Below, in pieces: positions 45,620 through 53,935 of a stretch of DNA of 64,000 nucleotides. Within the stretch, counting starts at the first letter, position 1, and every line of letters starts with the position of its first letter. Where the stretch lies: NCBI GenBank assembly GCA_963839925.1, contig CAWIWV010000001.1, forward strand, positions 682,001 to 746,000. The letters are read 5' to 3'. The stretch comes from Bog-756 sp963839925. GTDB taxonomy: Bacteria; Actinomycetota; Acidimicrobiia; Acidimicrobiales; RAAP-2. The translations under genes were made by a program, and so were the position numbers. The notes under the pieces are model-generated. The model made no database searches and had not been told where the DNA came from. It was given only the letters and a program-made list of their open reading frames with translations.

Positions 45620-46449
45620 GCGAAGTTCGGCCAGAGGGCCAGATCGATGCCGGGGTGACTCGCAACGAGGGAGGTGACGTCTGGGGCGTACACCGAGACG
45701 AGGTACTCACGGACCTGGTCGTCGAGCACCCCTCGGACGGGCTCGGGTCGGTTCCGGGTCGGCGGACGGTGAGGTGTCAGCCCGAGGTGAGCGAAGGTCG
45801 CGTCGAGCTGACGGTCGCGATCGACGATGCACTGCTCGTACTGAAGGACGAGCAGTTGCTCCGGGTCGAAGTGCTCCAACCAGACCTGCAACGACCTGAA
45901 GTAGAACCCCCGCTGTACGGCGTCGGCAATTGCCGCACCGTCCTGTCGGGCCCCCATCGCCCGCAGATGGTCGAGTCCCGATCGAAACCGCTCGACCGGG
46001 TCCCGCAACAAGACGAGCAGACGGGTGTCGGGCGCGGCTCGTTGCAACAGCGGAGGAACCCACGGGAACGACAGGTAGTCGGGGGTCCACTCACCGGTCA
46101 GCATCCCGGCCGGTCGGGGAAACCAGCGGTGGTACTGATCGATCTCGGAGGCGCGCATCGCCCGCGCCCCGAACCGGTCGAAGAAGTGTCGTTCCTTGTG
46201 GATGTCGTCTCGGGAGGCGATGTCCGGATGACTGCTCATCAGCTCGTACCACCAGGTCGTCCCGGCCTTCTGGGCTCCGATCCCGACGAACGAGGGCGGC
46301 CCCGGGGACTCACCGGGCGCGAGCGTCGGACCGGTGAAGTCGAACTCCTCCTCCCAGGGGGCGTACTTGCCGAGCAGGTGCAGGACGTCTCGACGGAGCC
46401 TCGGGGGCAGTCGGGCGAACCCACTGCGCAGCGGCTCGCGCATGTTCAT
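45616..46449 (-). CDS. sulfotransferase 3
   Basis: 277 aa. 5'-phosphosulfate loop FVGIGAQKAGTTWWYELM; HKERHFFDRF and GEWTPDYLSFPWVPPLL are family blocks; 3'-phosphate site VLLRDPVERFRSGLDHL. It matches bacterial carbohydrate sulfotransferases of the NDST-like (Sulfotransfer_1) group. It ends IDLALWPNFA, the same ending as sulfotransferase 5 (IDLRLWPNF), and is probably its paralogue. Divergent from the amidotransferase gene. Confidence 0.87.
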   Translation of the reverse strand: MNMREPLRSGFARLPPRLRRDVLHLLGKYAPWEEEFDFTGPTLAPGESPGPPSFVGIGAQKAGTTWWYELMSSHPDIASRDDIHKERHFFDRFGARAMRASEIDQYHRWFPRPAGMLTGEWTPDYLSFPWVPPLLQRAAPDTRLLVLLRDPVERFRSGLDHLRAMGARQDGAAIADAVQRGFYFRSLQVWLEHFDPEQLLVLQYEQCIVDRDRQLDATFAHLGLTPHRPPTRNRPEPVRGVLDDQVREYLVSVYAPDVTSLVASHPGIDLALWPNFA

Positions 46450-46536
46450 CGAGACCTGGTCCGAGACACGCCGCAGGTTCTAACACGCGTGCCGGGTTCC
46501 AACAGAGGCGTGGCGGTGGTCGGACCCGGTGGCCGG

Positions 46537-46542
46537 TAGTCT
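46537..46542 (+). promoter_or_regulatory. -10 box of a leaderless transcript (asnB-like gene)
   Basis: TAGTCT ends 6 nt before the GTG at 46549. The next codon is the catalytic cysteine, so the start is fixed by the protein as well as by the promoter. Confidence 0.65.
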
Positions 46543-46548
46543 GGCCCT

Positions 46549-48519
46549 GTGTGCGGGATAGCCGGGCTCTTCGAACCCGGCGGGGCAACCGGCGCGGAGC
46601 AGCTCGGGAGGGACGCTGCCGCGATGGCCGACGCGCTGACCCATCGGGGACCCGATGCCCACGGGCTCTGGGTGGAACCCGACCAGGGCGTCGCCTTCGG
46701 GCACCGTCGCCTTTCGGTCGTGGACCTCGGGCCGGGTGGCGCACAGCCCATGGTCTCCTCCGACGGACGCTTCGTCCTCAACTACAACGGCGAGCTCTAC
46801 AACCATCAGAGCCTGAGGAAGCGGCTCGCCGGCACCGGGGTCGCGTTCCGGGGCAGTTCGGACACCGAGGTGGTGGTGGAAGCGGTCGTTGCCTGGGGAC
46901 TGCTTCCGGCACTCGAGGCCTTCGAGGGAATGTTCGCGTTCGCCCTCTGGGACCGCCGGCAGCGGGAGCTGCATCTCGTGCGGGATCGCTTCGGCGAGAA
47001 GCCGCTCTACTACGGTTGGATCGGGAAGCGACTCGCGTTCGCGTCGGAGCTGAAGAGCGTCTGCCTGCTCGCGGAGTTCCGAGCCGAGATCGACCGCGAC
47101 GCGGTCGCCCTCTACCTCCGGCACAACTGCATCCCGGCTCCCCGCACCATCTACCGGGGCCTGTCCAAACTCCTCCCCGGACAGCTGGTGACCGTGAACG
47201 CCGCGGCACGTCCCGGTGGGATTCCGCCCTCCCGGGCCTACTGGTCGGCGCGCGAGGCGATCGAGGACGCACGCAGGCGGCCACTCGTCGGGACCGACGA
47301 CTCCATGATCGACCAGTTCGAGGCGGTGCTGTCCGAGTCGGTCGCTGCCCGCATGTTGGCCGACGTGCCGGTCGGCGCCTTTCTCTCAGGAGGGGTGGAC
47401 TCGAGCACGGTGGTCGCGCTGATGCAGCGCCACAGTTCGAAGCCGGTGCGCACCTTCACGGTCGGCTTCTCGGATCGTGCCTTCGACGAGTCGACCGAAG
47501 CAGCCGCAGTCGCAGCGCACCTCGGTACCGATCACACGCCACTCGACGTGACCGACTCGGACGCGATCGAGATCATCCCCGACCTTCCCGATTTCTGGGA
47601 CGAGCCGTTCGGCGATGTCTCGGCCATTCCGATGCATCTGGTCAGCAGGCTCGCCCGTTCACAGGTCACGGTGGCTCTGTCCGGTGACGGAGGCGACGAG
47701 CTGCTCGCCGGTTACAACCGTCATGCGTGGCTCGAGCAGCTCTGGCGGCGTTCGTCGATCCTGCCGGCGCCCGTCCGTCGGATGGCCGGTGCCGCGCTCG
47801 TCCGTCTCCCGCCAGCGGTGATCGACGGGGGGGCCAGGGTCGCGATGGCGGTCCCTCCGCATCGCCAGATCAGGAATGCGACCTCCAAAGTGGCAAAGAC
47901 CGGAAGGGTGCTGGCCGCCCGCGACCCCGAGGAGGCGTACCTCTCGCTCGTTTCGTACTGGGAGGGCGCCGAGTCGATGGTGATCGGCGCCGGCCCTACG
48001 GTGTCGATGGCTTCTCGGCCGTCGGAGTGGCCCGCACTCGACGGCATCACCGAGCAGATGCTCTGGCTCGATCTGGTCAGCTATCTCCCCGACGACATCT
48101 TGACCAAGCTGGACCGGGCGGCGATGGCCACCTCGCTCGAGACCCGGGTGCCCTTCCTCGATCGGGCCGTGTTCGACCTGACTTGGCGGTTGCCGATGCA
48201 GGCAAAGTTGCGTGAGGGCACCACCAAGTGGATCCTCCGTCAGGTGCTCGCCCGTCATGTCCCTCCTGAGCTCTTCGAGCGACCCAAGATGGGGTTCGGG
48301 TTTCCGATCGGCTCGATGCTCCGGGGTCCGCTTCGGGCCTGGGCCGAAGAGTTGCTCGGTGAACGCCGCCTCCGTCTGCAAGGACTCCTCGACCCCGAGC
48401 CGATCCGCCGCGCGTGGCAGCAGCATCTGCAAGGACGACGCGATCTCGCGCTGGAACTGTGGGACGTGCTTGCCCTGCAAGCGTGGCTGGAGCGGTGGCT
48501 CCCCGGCATCGGGCAGTGA
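46549..48519 (+). CDS. asparagine synthase-like glutamine amidotransferase
   Basis: 656 aa. Class II glutaminase domain with Cys2 (MCGIAGLFEPGG), RLSVVDLGPGGAQPM and YNGELYNH. The synthetase domain has the PP-loop LSGGVDSSTVVALM at about 278-291 and SGDGGDELLAGYNRH. Glutamine ammonia is used to amidate an adenylated carboxylate. Here, beside a DUF3473-type deacetylase and a GT4, it resembles the amidotransferases of exosortase-linked polysaccharide loci and may amidate uronic acids rather than make asparagine. Leaderless GTG start. Confidence 0.87.
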   Translation: MCGIAGLFEPGGATGAEQLGRDAAAMADALTHRGPDAHGLWVEPDQGVAFGHRRLSVVDLGPGGAQPMVSSDGRFVLNYNGELYNHQSLRKRLAGTGVAFRGSSDTEVVVEAVVAWGLLPALEAFEGMFAFALWDRRQRELHLVRDRFGEKPLYYGWIGKRLAFASELKSVCLLAEFRAEIDRDAVALYLRHNCIPAPRTIYRGLSKLLPGQLVTVNAAARPGGIPPSRAYWSAREAIEDARRRPLVGTDDSMIDQFEAVLSESVAARMLADVPVGAFLSGGVDSSTVVALMQRHSSKPVRTFTVGFSDRAFDESTEAAAVAAHLGTDHTPLDVTDSDAIEIIPDLPDFWDEPFGDVSAIPMHLVSRLARSQVTVALSGDGGDELLAGYNRHAWLEQLWRRSSILPAPVRRMAGAALVRLPPAVIDGGARVAMAVPPHRQIRNATSKVAKTGRVLAARDPEEAYLSLVSYWEGAESMVIGAGPTVSMASRPSEWPALDGITEQMLWLDLVSYLPDDILTKLDRAAMATSLETRVPFLDRAVFDLTWRLPMQAKLREGTTKWILRQVLARHVPPELFERPKMGFGFPIGSMLRGPLRAWAEELLGERRLRLQGLLDPEPIRRAWQQHLQGRRDLALELWDVLALQAWLERWLPGIGQ

Positions 48520-48624
48520 GGTTCGGTGGTCGTGTTCGCACGTCGTCCGGCGGTAGCCTTGGCGACCCGAAGTGTGGGCCTTGAGCGCTCGGGGGGTCCG
48601 GACCGTACAGGGCAGGGGGACGTG

Positions 48625-49758
48625 ATGGAGTCTGGCGAGGGCGGTGGCGGTCGCGGTCGCGTTCACGACCGCCGGTTGCGGGGTTGTCGCATCGTGACGA
48701 CGTCACTCACTGCTCGGGTGCTCCTCGCCAATCAGCTCCGCGCGCTCTCCGACGTCGATTGGACCATCGTGAGCGGCGACGACTACGACGATGCGCCAGA
48801 GGGGGCGACGGTCCGCGTCGTGCGCATCCGGCGCGAGTTCGCCTGGTCGGATGTCCGTTCGTTCGTCGCGCTCTGGCGGTATCTTCGTGTCCGGCGCTTC
48901 GACTTCGTGCAGACCCACACGCCGAAGGCGTCGTTCCTCGGCCTGCCGGCGGCGAGGCTGGCTGGTAGCCACGCCATCTACACGATCCATGGGTCGCTCT
49001 ACTTCGAGGACAACACGACGCGGGCCAACGTCTTGGGATGGTGTTTCGAGCGATGGTGCTGCACCTGGGCCCACACGGTCCTCCTCCAGAGCCACGAAGA
49101 TGAACGGGTGCTTCCACGTGCGCGGATCTGCCGCCGTGGCAAGCTGGACTTCGTGGGGAACGGGATCGTGATGGACAGGTTTCTGGAACCGGTCCCGCCC
49201 GCGCTCCGCTCGGACAAGCCCATCGTGATGACGGTCGGTCGGCTGGTGCGCGAGAAGGGGTGTTCGGATTTCGTCGCCATCGCCTCGGCACTGTCGGGCC
49301 TCGCGGAGTTCGTCCATGTGGGTCCGTTCGAGCACGACCAACGGGACGCGATGAGCGAGGAGGAAGCGGCGGCGATCTCGCGGGCAGGGACCGTCAGGTT
49401 CCTCGGAGAGGTCGACGACGTCCGTCCGTATCTCGCCTCGGCGACCGTGGTGGTCCTGCCCTCCTACCGGGAGGGGATCCCGCGGGTGGCGATGGAGGCC
49501 GCGGCGATGGGCCGCACCGTTGCCGCCTACGACATCCGAGGGATGCGCGAGGTCATCGATCCCGATCTCGGATTGCTGGTCCCACGCGGCGACCAGCGGG
49601 CGTTGACCTTGCTCGTCGAGGATCTGCTGAAGGATCCCGCGCGCTGCGCAGAGCTCGGCGAGCAGAGCAGGCGCCGGGTGGTGGAGGAGTTCTCGGAAGA
49701 ACGAGTGGTCGAGAGGCTGCGGGACTGTTACGCGAGCCTTTCGGGGTCCCCGACATGA
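48625..49758 (+). CDS. glycosyltransferase family 4
   Basis: 377 aa. N-terminal region CRIVTTSLTARVLLANQLRAL and FDFVQTHTPKASFLGLPAARLAG match the capsular GT4 group that includes PglA/WbnK-like enzymes. The donor domain shows VMTVGRLVREKGCSDFVAIASAL and SYREGIPRVAMEAAAMGRTVAAYDIRG. Retaining sugar transfer. ATG 48625 (or GTG 48622) has AGGGGG 5 nt upstream; the frame is open further upstream but without homology. The stop overlaps the ATG of the deacetylase gene. Confidence 0.87.
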   Translation: MESGEGGGGRGRVHDRRLRGCRIVTTSLTARVLLANQLRALSDVDWTIVSGDDYDDAPEGATVRVVRIRREFAWSDVRSFVALWRYLRVRRFDFVQTHTPKASFLGLPAARLAGSHAIYTIHGSLYFEDNTTRANVLGWCFERWCCTWAHTVLLQSHEDERVLPRARICRRGKLDFVGNGIVMDRFLEPVPPALRSDKPIVMTVGRLVREKGCSDFVAIASALSGLAEFVHVGPFEHDQRDAMSEEEAAAISRAGTVRFLGEVDDVRPYLASATVVVLPSYREGIPRVAMEAAAMGRTVAAYDIRGMREVIDPDLGLLVPRGDQRALTLLVEDLLKDPARCAELGEQSRRRVVEEFSEERVVERLRDCYASLSGSPT

Positions 49759-50504
49759 CGACAGAGGTGTGCCTGACCGTCGATGTCGAGGATTGGTACG
49801 AGGGGATGGCCGTCCTCGGCCAGACGTTTGACCGCCCCGAGGGAACACGAAGTGGCCTCGGGCAGTTGGGCGACACGCTCGACTCGGCAGGAGGGCATCC
49901 GGCTGTGACCTTCTTCGTCGTCGGCAACTACGCCGAGCGGGTGCGGTCCGAACTGATCGAACTCGCCGGAGCCGGCCACGAGATCGCAAGCCACGGACCC
50001 GACCACGGTCGCCTGCCCGAGCAGCGGGGAGCGCTGGTCGATTGGCTGCGGAGCGGTCGAACGATGATCGAGGATCTGGTGCAGCGTCCGGTCCGCGGGT
50101 TCCGTTCGCCCCGGTTCGACGTCCCCGCGGGAATGGCGCTTGGCGAGTACCGGGAGGTGCTGGCCGAAGCCGGCTTCAGTTACGTGTCCGACACTCACCT
50201 GCAGGGGGAGGGGTCACCGCTCCTGGAGATACCGGTCCTGACGTCCTTCGGCGTTCCGATCGGGGGTGGCAGCTACCAACGCCTGTTCCCGTTGTCCGCG
50301 GTGTCGGCAGGCATCCGCTCAGCGGATGGTCCCGCCGTCCTCTATTACCACTCCTACGACTTCGGGGCGACGCTTCCGAGTCTGTCGTCCATTCGCTCGA
50401 TGGGTGCCGCGCGACAGCTGGTCGGTCGTGGGAGGATCGCCGGAATGTTCGCCCGGATACTCGAACGCTACGGGAGCAAGGCGTGTGACCATGTCGAACG
50501 GTGA
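49755..50504 (+). CDS. polysaccharide deacetylase (DUF3473/XrtA-associated type)
   Basis: 249 aa NodB-fold enzyme. CLTVDVEDWYEG carries the metal-binding aspartates (Asp10, Asp13). TFFVVGNYAER and HEIASHGPDHGRLPEQ give the HxxxH metal site, RGFRSPRFDV the next motif, and AVLYYHSYDF the late histidine. The LTVDVEDWY opening is that of deacetylases in exosortase/EPS loci. Removes N- or O-acetyl groups from the glycan. Translationally coupled to the GT4 upstream (ATGA). Confidence 0.88.
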   Translation: MTTEVCLTVDVEDWYEGMAVLGQTFDRPEGTRSGLGQLGDTLDSAGGHPAVTFFVVGNYAERVRSELIELAGAGHEIASHGPDHGRLPEQRGALVDWLRSGRTMIEDLVQRPVRGFRSPRFDVPAGMALGEYREVLAEAGFSYVSDTHLQGEGSPLLEIPVLTSFGVPIGGGSYQRLFPLSAVSAGIRSADGPAVLYYHSYDFGATLPSLSSIRSMGAARQLVGRGRIAGMFARILERYGSKACDHVER

Positions 50505-51180
50505 CCATGTCGACGATGGGAATGCCGAGGGTGACTTCGAGTCCTACTTTCATCGCAGGGCCCAACGCTTCTCCTCCTTCTACTCGAGCGAGCCGGTCGC
50601 CAGGCTCCTCGGAAGAGGAGCCCTCTTCGATCGACTGAGGATCGCTGTCGACACGTCGCTCGCCCTCCAGGCAAAGCGGGTGCTCGACATCGGGTGCGGG
50701 AGCGGGCCGTTGTTCTCGCCGCTCGCCACCGCCGGCATCCACGTGACCGGCATCGATCCGGCGGCGGCGATGGTCGAACTTGCCAAGGAGCAGGCCGTAT
50801 TGTTCCCCAACCTCGTCGAGGTCGAACAGCGGGGCTGGGAGGAGCTCGACGAGGTCGACGCCTACGACGTGGCGGTCGCCCTCGGCGTCTTCGACTACGT
50901 GGGCACTCCGGTCGAGCTGTTGCGGCGGATGGGCCGGGCCGCACCTCACGCGGTCGCCTCGTTTCCGTTGCCGGGTCTCCGGTTGAATCTTCGGAAGCTC
51001 CGCTACGGGGCGCGTGGGGTGACCGTTCATGGCTACCCGGCCGGTGGGTTCGAAAGGCTGGCCCTCGATGCGGGCATGCGAGTGGTCGAGATCACCCCCC
51101 TCGACTGGGCCGGGTACGCCGTGCACTTCAGCCGACGGTCCGATCCGCCGGGGGATGGTCCGACAACCGCACCCGCGTAA
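50491..51180 (+). CDS. SAM-dependent methyltransferase
   Basis: 229 aa class I methyltransferase. AdoMet motif I VLDIGCGSGPLFSPLA, motif II VTGIDPAAAMVELA, and YDVAVALGVFDYV at motif IV. It begins within the end of the deacetylase gene (14-nt overlap; GTG 50485 is an alternative start). Likely O-methylation of a sugar, as often seen in EPS loci. The TAA stop forms half of the next gene's -10 box. Confidence 0.83.
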   Translation: MSNGDHVDDGNAEGDFESYFHRRAQRFSSFYSSEPVARLLGRGALFDRLRIAVDTSLALQAKRVLDIGCGSGPLFSPLATAGIHVTGIDPAAAMVELAKEQAVLFPNLVEVEQRGWEELDEVDAYDVAVALGVFDYVGTPVELLRRMGRAAPHAVASFPLPGLRLNLRKLRYGARGVTVHGYPAGGFERLALDAGMRVVEITPLDWAGYAVHFSRRSDPPGDGPTTAPA

Positions 51181-51183
51181 TCT
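51178..51183 (+). promoter_or_regulatory. -10 box of a leaderless transcript (SRAP gene)
   Basis: TAATCT, of which TAA is the stop of the methyltransferase gene, ends 6 nt before the GTG at 51190. The second codon is the catalytic Cys of the SRAP protein, confirming the start. Confidence 0.6.
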
Positions 51184-51189
51184 GGCGCG

Positions 51190-51939
51190 GTGTGTGGTCG
51201 CGTCGCCCTCTTCGAACCTCCGAGCCGTCTGGCCCGCCTCCTCGACGCAACCTTGGAGATCACGGACAAGGACCTCGCACCGAGCTGGAACGTCGGGCCG
51301 ATGGGAGAGCTGGCCGGCGTGCGTCAGACATCACGCGGGGAGCGGGAGCTCGCCCTCTACCGCTGGGGCCTGGTGCCGAGCTGGGCCAAGGATCCGAATA
51401 TCAAGGGAACCTTCAACGCGCGGGCCGAAACCGTTGCGACCAAGCCGGCGTTCCGCTCGGCGTTCGCTCGATGGCGGGTCCTCGTGCCGGTCGACGCGTT
51501 CTACGAGTGGAAGCGAACCGATCGGTGGCGCCAGCCCTACGCATTCAAACGGGCCGACGGTGAACCGGTCGTCTTCGCCGGTCTGCGGGAGTGGTGGAAG
51601 GCCCCCGACGGCACCGAGCTTCGGACGGCGACCGTGATCACCACCGAGGCCGGTCCCGACATGCCGATCCACGACCGAGAGCCCGTGGTGCTCGAGCGTC
51701 GAGATTGGGACCTCTGGCTCGATCCGGCGGTCACCGACCCGTGGCAGCTCCAGCCGCTACTGGTGCCGACCGTGGCGGGCACCCTCATCCACTACCCGGT
51801 CGACCGCTCGGTCGGCGATGTCCGAAACGATCGCCCGGAGCTTCTCGACGAAGTGCAACTCGACGAGGAGCGTGGTCCCGAGCAGGTCCCGCTGTTTCCT
51901 CCGACCGATCAGGATCCGTTGCCGCGTTCGAAGTCCTGA
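51190..51939 (+). CDS. SOS response-associated peptidase (SRAP/YedK/HMCES)
   Basis: 249 aa. Cys2 (MCGRVALF) is the residue that crosslinks abasic sites in single-stranded DNA. NARAETVATKPAFR, PVDAFYEWKR and IHDREPVVL are the other conserved blocks; the last usually reads HDRMPVIL. The protein shields abasic DNA lesions. It is a housekeeping gene inside the polysaccharide locus. The 31-nt overlap with the convergent sulfotransferase 4 gene covers its variable C-terminal tail. Confidence 0.92.
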   Translation: MCGRVALFEPPSRLARLLDATLEITDKDLAPSWNVGPMGELAGVRQTSRGERELALYRWGLVPSWAKDPNIKGTFNARAETVATKPAFRSAFARWRVLVPVDAFYEWKRTDRWRQPYAFKRADGEPVVFAGLREWWKAPDGTELRTATVITTEAGPDMPIHDREPVVLERRDWDLWLDPAVTDPWQLQPLLVPTVAGTLIHYPVDRSVGDVRNDRPELLDEVQLDEERGPEQVPLFPPTDQDPLPRSKS

Positions 51940-52883
51940 TCGCTCCAGGTGGCGATCGGGAACCAGCTGATGACTCGGCGCAACGTCGCCAGCTGTCGGT
52001 CGTCCAGTCTCGACTTCCACGAGTCCGGAAGGTCAGCCGCGATCCGCTTGACCATGAAGCCTGAGCCCTCGGTGTTGTGTTGCAGCAGGAAGTCCGCCGG
52101 TGCGTCGCCCCAGGGCAACCCGAGGTCCGAGTAGAGCCGCTCGAACTCGGCCACCGGATCCGAGCACAACTGCTCGTGGGTCCGGATGTGCCACTCGGGA
52201 TGGCGGGAGGCCGCCTCCTCGAGCGCGGCGATGAGGAGCCCGATCATCCAGCTCATTCGTTCCACCGGGTCGGAGCCGGGGAGCGGAACCCCCCACGATT
52301 CGACGTAGCGGGTTCGGATGCCGGGGTCGGTCTCCAGCGTCGAGTACCGCGAGTCCTTCAGTCCGACTTCCATCCAACTGGCGAGGACGCTGGCCGGATG
52401 ACGGAGCAGGAGGAGGACGTCGACGTCGAACTCGGCCGCGATCCACTCGACGCACAGTTGCGCGTGGATCGATTTGGCGACGACCCTCGGACTCCCGGTC
52501 CGATCCGTCCCGGACCGGCGGGGACTCGGGTCCCGGGCGAGGGTGGAGGCGATCCAGGTGACCGGATCCAGCCGGCCGTCGTAGATGCGGTCTTCCGCAC
52601 CGGGCCCGAGGATGTGCCTCGCCAGCACCGAACGGCGGGCTTCGACCGCACCAGCGAAGGTCCACGACCAGAGCCCCCGGTAGGCAGGTGCACGGTCGCC
52701 GGGTAGAAGTGCGGGATAACGACCCAACTTCCGCTTCGCGTGGATCGCGGCCGGCCATTTGTCCTCGCTGTCCGGCTCGAGGACCTTCAGCGCGCCGTCC
52801 GCCTTGCCAAGTGCCTGCATGGTCCAGCTGGTGCCGGACCTCGGAACTCCGACGATCAGGATCGGTCGAGATGCGTGGTCCAT
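51909..52883 (-). CDS. sulfotransferase 4
   Basis: 324 aa. 5'-phosphosulfate loop ILIVGVPRSGTSWTMQAL; 3'-phosphate site VLLLLRHPASVLASWMEV. The C-terminal half (EERLYSDLG-type segment ERLYSDLGLPWGDAP) is typical of Sulfotransfer_3-like proteins. Its ATG at 52883 overlaps the stop of the GT2 gene upstream (ATGA), so sugar transfer and sulfation genes are translationally coupled here. That coupling is the most direct evidence that sulfotransferases belong to the glycan pathway. Confidence 0.85.
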   Translation of the reverse strand: MDHASRPILIVGVPRSGTSWTMQALGKADGALKVLEPDSEDKWPAAIHAKRKLGRYPALLPGDRAPAYRGLWSWTFAGAVEARRSVLARHILGPGAEDRIYDGRLDPVTWIASTLARDPSPRRSGTDRTGSPRVVAKSIHAQLCVEWIAAEFDVDVLLLLRHPASVLASWMEVGLKDSRYSTLETDPGIRTRYVESWGVPLPGSDPVERMSWMIGLLIAALEEAASRHPEWHIRTHEQLCSDPVAEFERLYSDLGLPWGDAPADFLLQHNTEGSGFMVKRIAADLPDSWKSRLDDRQLATLRRVISWFPIATWSDQDFERGNGS

Positions 52884-53821
52884 CAAGACCTCGGACTCCG
52901 CTTGGCTTCTGCGCGGGCCAACAACGTGCTCATCGTGCGCGCCGGGAGCCCGGGATCCCGGCGACGCACCGCGACCGAACTTGCGATTGCACTCGCCATC
53001 AGCAGCGAGGTGGCGACCGCCGTTGCAACGGGTGTCCGGCCGTGTTCGGTGATCTGGGCGGCGATCCCGGGTCGGCCACCTTCGAGCTGACCGAGGACCA
53101 GCTCGTGGTAGATGCGGCAGGACGACGTCATCGACCCGGCGTGCCGCTCGAGAAAACCGCGTCTTCCGCGCACCGCCGCCGAGTCACCGCGGGTCACCCG
53201 GGTTCCGGCGTGTTGATGGTAGGAGTACAGCGGGCGGGGGACCGTCGAGATCGGACTCGTCTGTGCACAGCGAAGCCAGAGATCCCAGTCCTCGCACGAC
53301 TCGAGATCGGCATCGACGGCCAGGTCGTCGCGGAACTTGGATCTCCGGATGACCCCGAAGGGGACCGCGTTGAGATCGAACCAGAGTAGCTGAGCGGCCC
53401 CGATGTGAACGGGGCCCCGGAACAGCGCCACCCGGCCGGTCTGGTCATGGACGACCTGGTGCCACGAGGTGACCACCCCTGCGTCCCGATCCTGCTCGAA
53501 GCGTTCGACCACGGCGGCCGCTGCCCCTGGCATCCAGGTGTCGTCGTCGTCACAGAAGCTGAGAAGATCGCCACCGGCCGCACTGATCCCGCGGTTGCGA
53601 CTCCCGCCGGGCCCCAGCGACCGGTCGTTGTGAACGAGCCGGACTCGTGTGTCGTTCGCCAACCGATCTGCGACCTCGGGAGTGCCGTCGGACGAGGCGT
53701 CGTCCACGATCACCAGTTCGACGTCGACTCCTTGCTGCTCGAGGATGGAGCGCGCCGCTCGTTCGAGCCGGCTCGCACGATTGTGGGTCGGCATGACCAC
53801 GCTCAGCAGGTGGGCCGGCAC
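52883..53821 (-). CDS. glycosyltransferase family 2
   Basis: 312 aa. LSVVMPTHNRASRLERAARSIL, VIVDDASSDGT, and SFCDDDDTW (metal-binding DxD) are clear GT2 motifs; CEDWDLWLRCA is the base motif. The C-terminal region has one possible hydrophobic segment (TAVATSLLMASAIASS). GTG 53821 has a TAGATT box 8 nt upstream (leaderless); TTG 53830 is the other candidate. Coupled to sulfotransferase 4 by a 1-nt-shared stop/start. Confidence 0.86.
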   Translation of the reverse strand: MPAHLLSVVMPTHNRASRLERAARSILEQQGVDVELVIVDDASSDGTPEVADRLANDTRVRLVHNDRSLGPGGSRNRGISAAGGDLLSFCDDDDTWMPGAAAAVVERFEQDRDAGVVTSWHQVVHDQTGRVALFRGPVHIGAAQLLWFDLNAVPFGVIRRSKFRDDLAVDADLESCEDWDLWLRCAQTSPISTVPRPLYSYHQHAGTRVTRGDSAAVRGRRGFLERHAGSMTSSCRIYHELVLGQLEGGRPGIAAQITEHGRTPVATAVATSLLMASAIASSVAVRRRDPGLPARTMSTLLARAEAKRSPRS

Positions 53822-53829
53822 GCGAGTCA

Positions 53830-53835
53830 AATCTA
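53830..53835 (-). promoter_or_regulatory. -10 box before the GT2/sulfotransferase 4 operon
   Basis: TAGATT on the minus strand, 8 nt before the GTG at 53821. Confidence 0.45.
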
Positions 53836-53935
53836 CATGAGGACGATCATCGGCACAGTAGAGTTCTCCCGCGTCGCTGGGGCCGGCGGGCGTCGTCGGA
53901 CGTCCTCGACCAGGGGACCTTCAGAGAGGGAATGA

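Noticed and set aside
51190..51939. SRAP gene as a defence or mobile-element gene
   Set aside because: SRAP is a common housekeeping DNA-repair gene; no phage, transposase or toxin genes are nearby.
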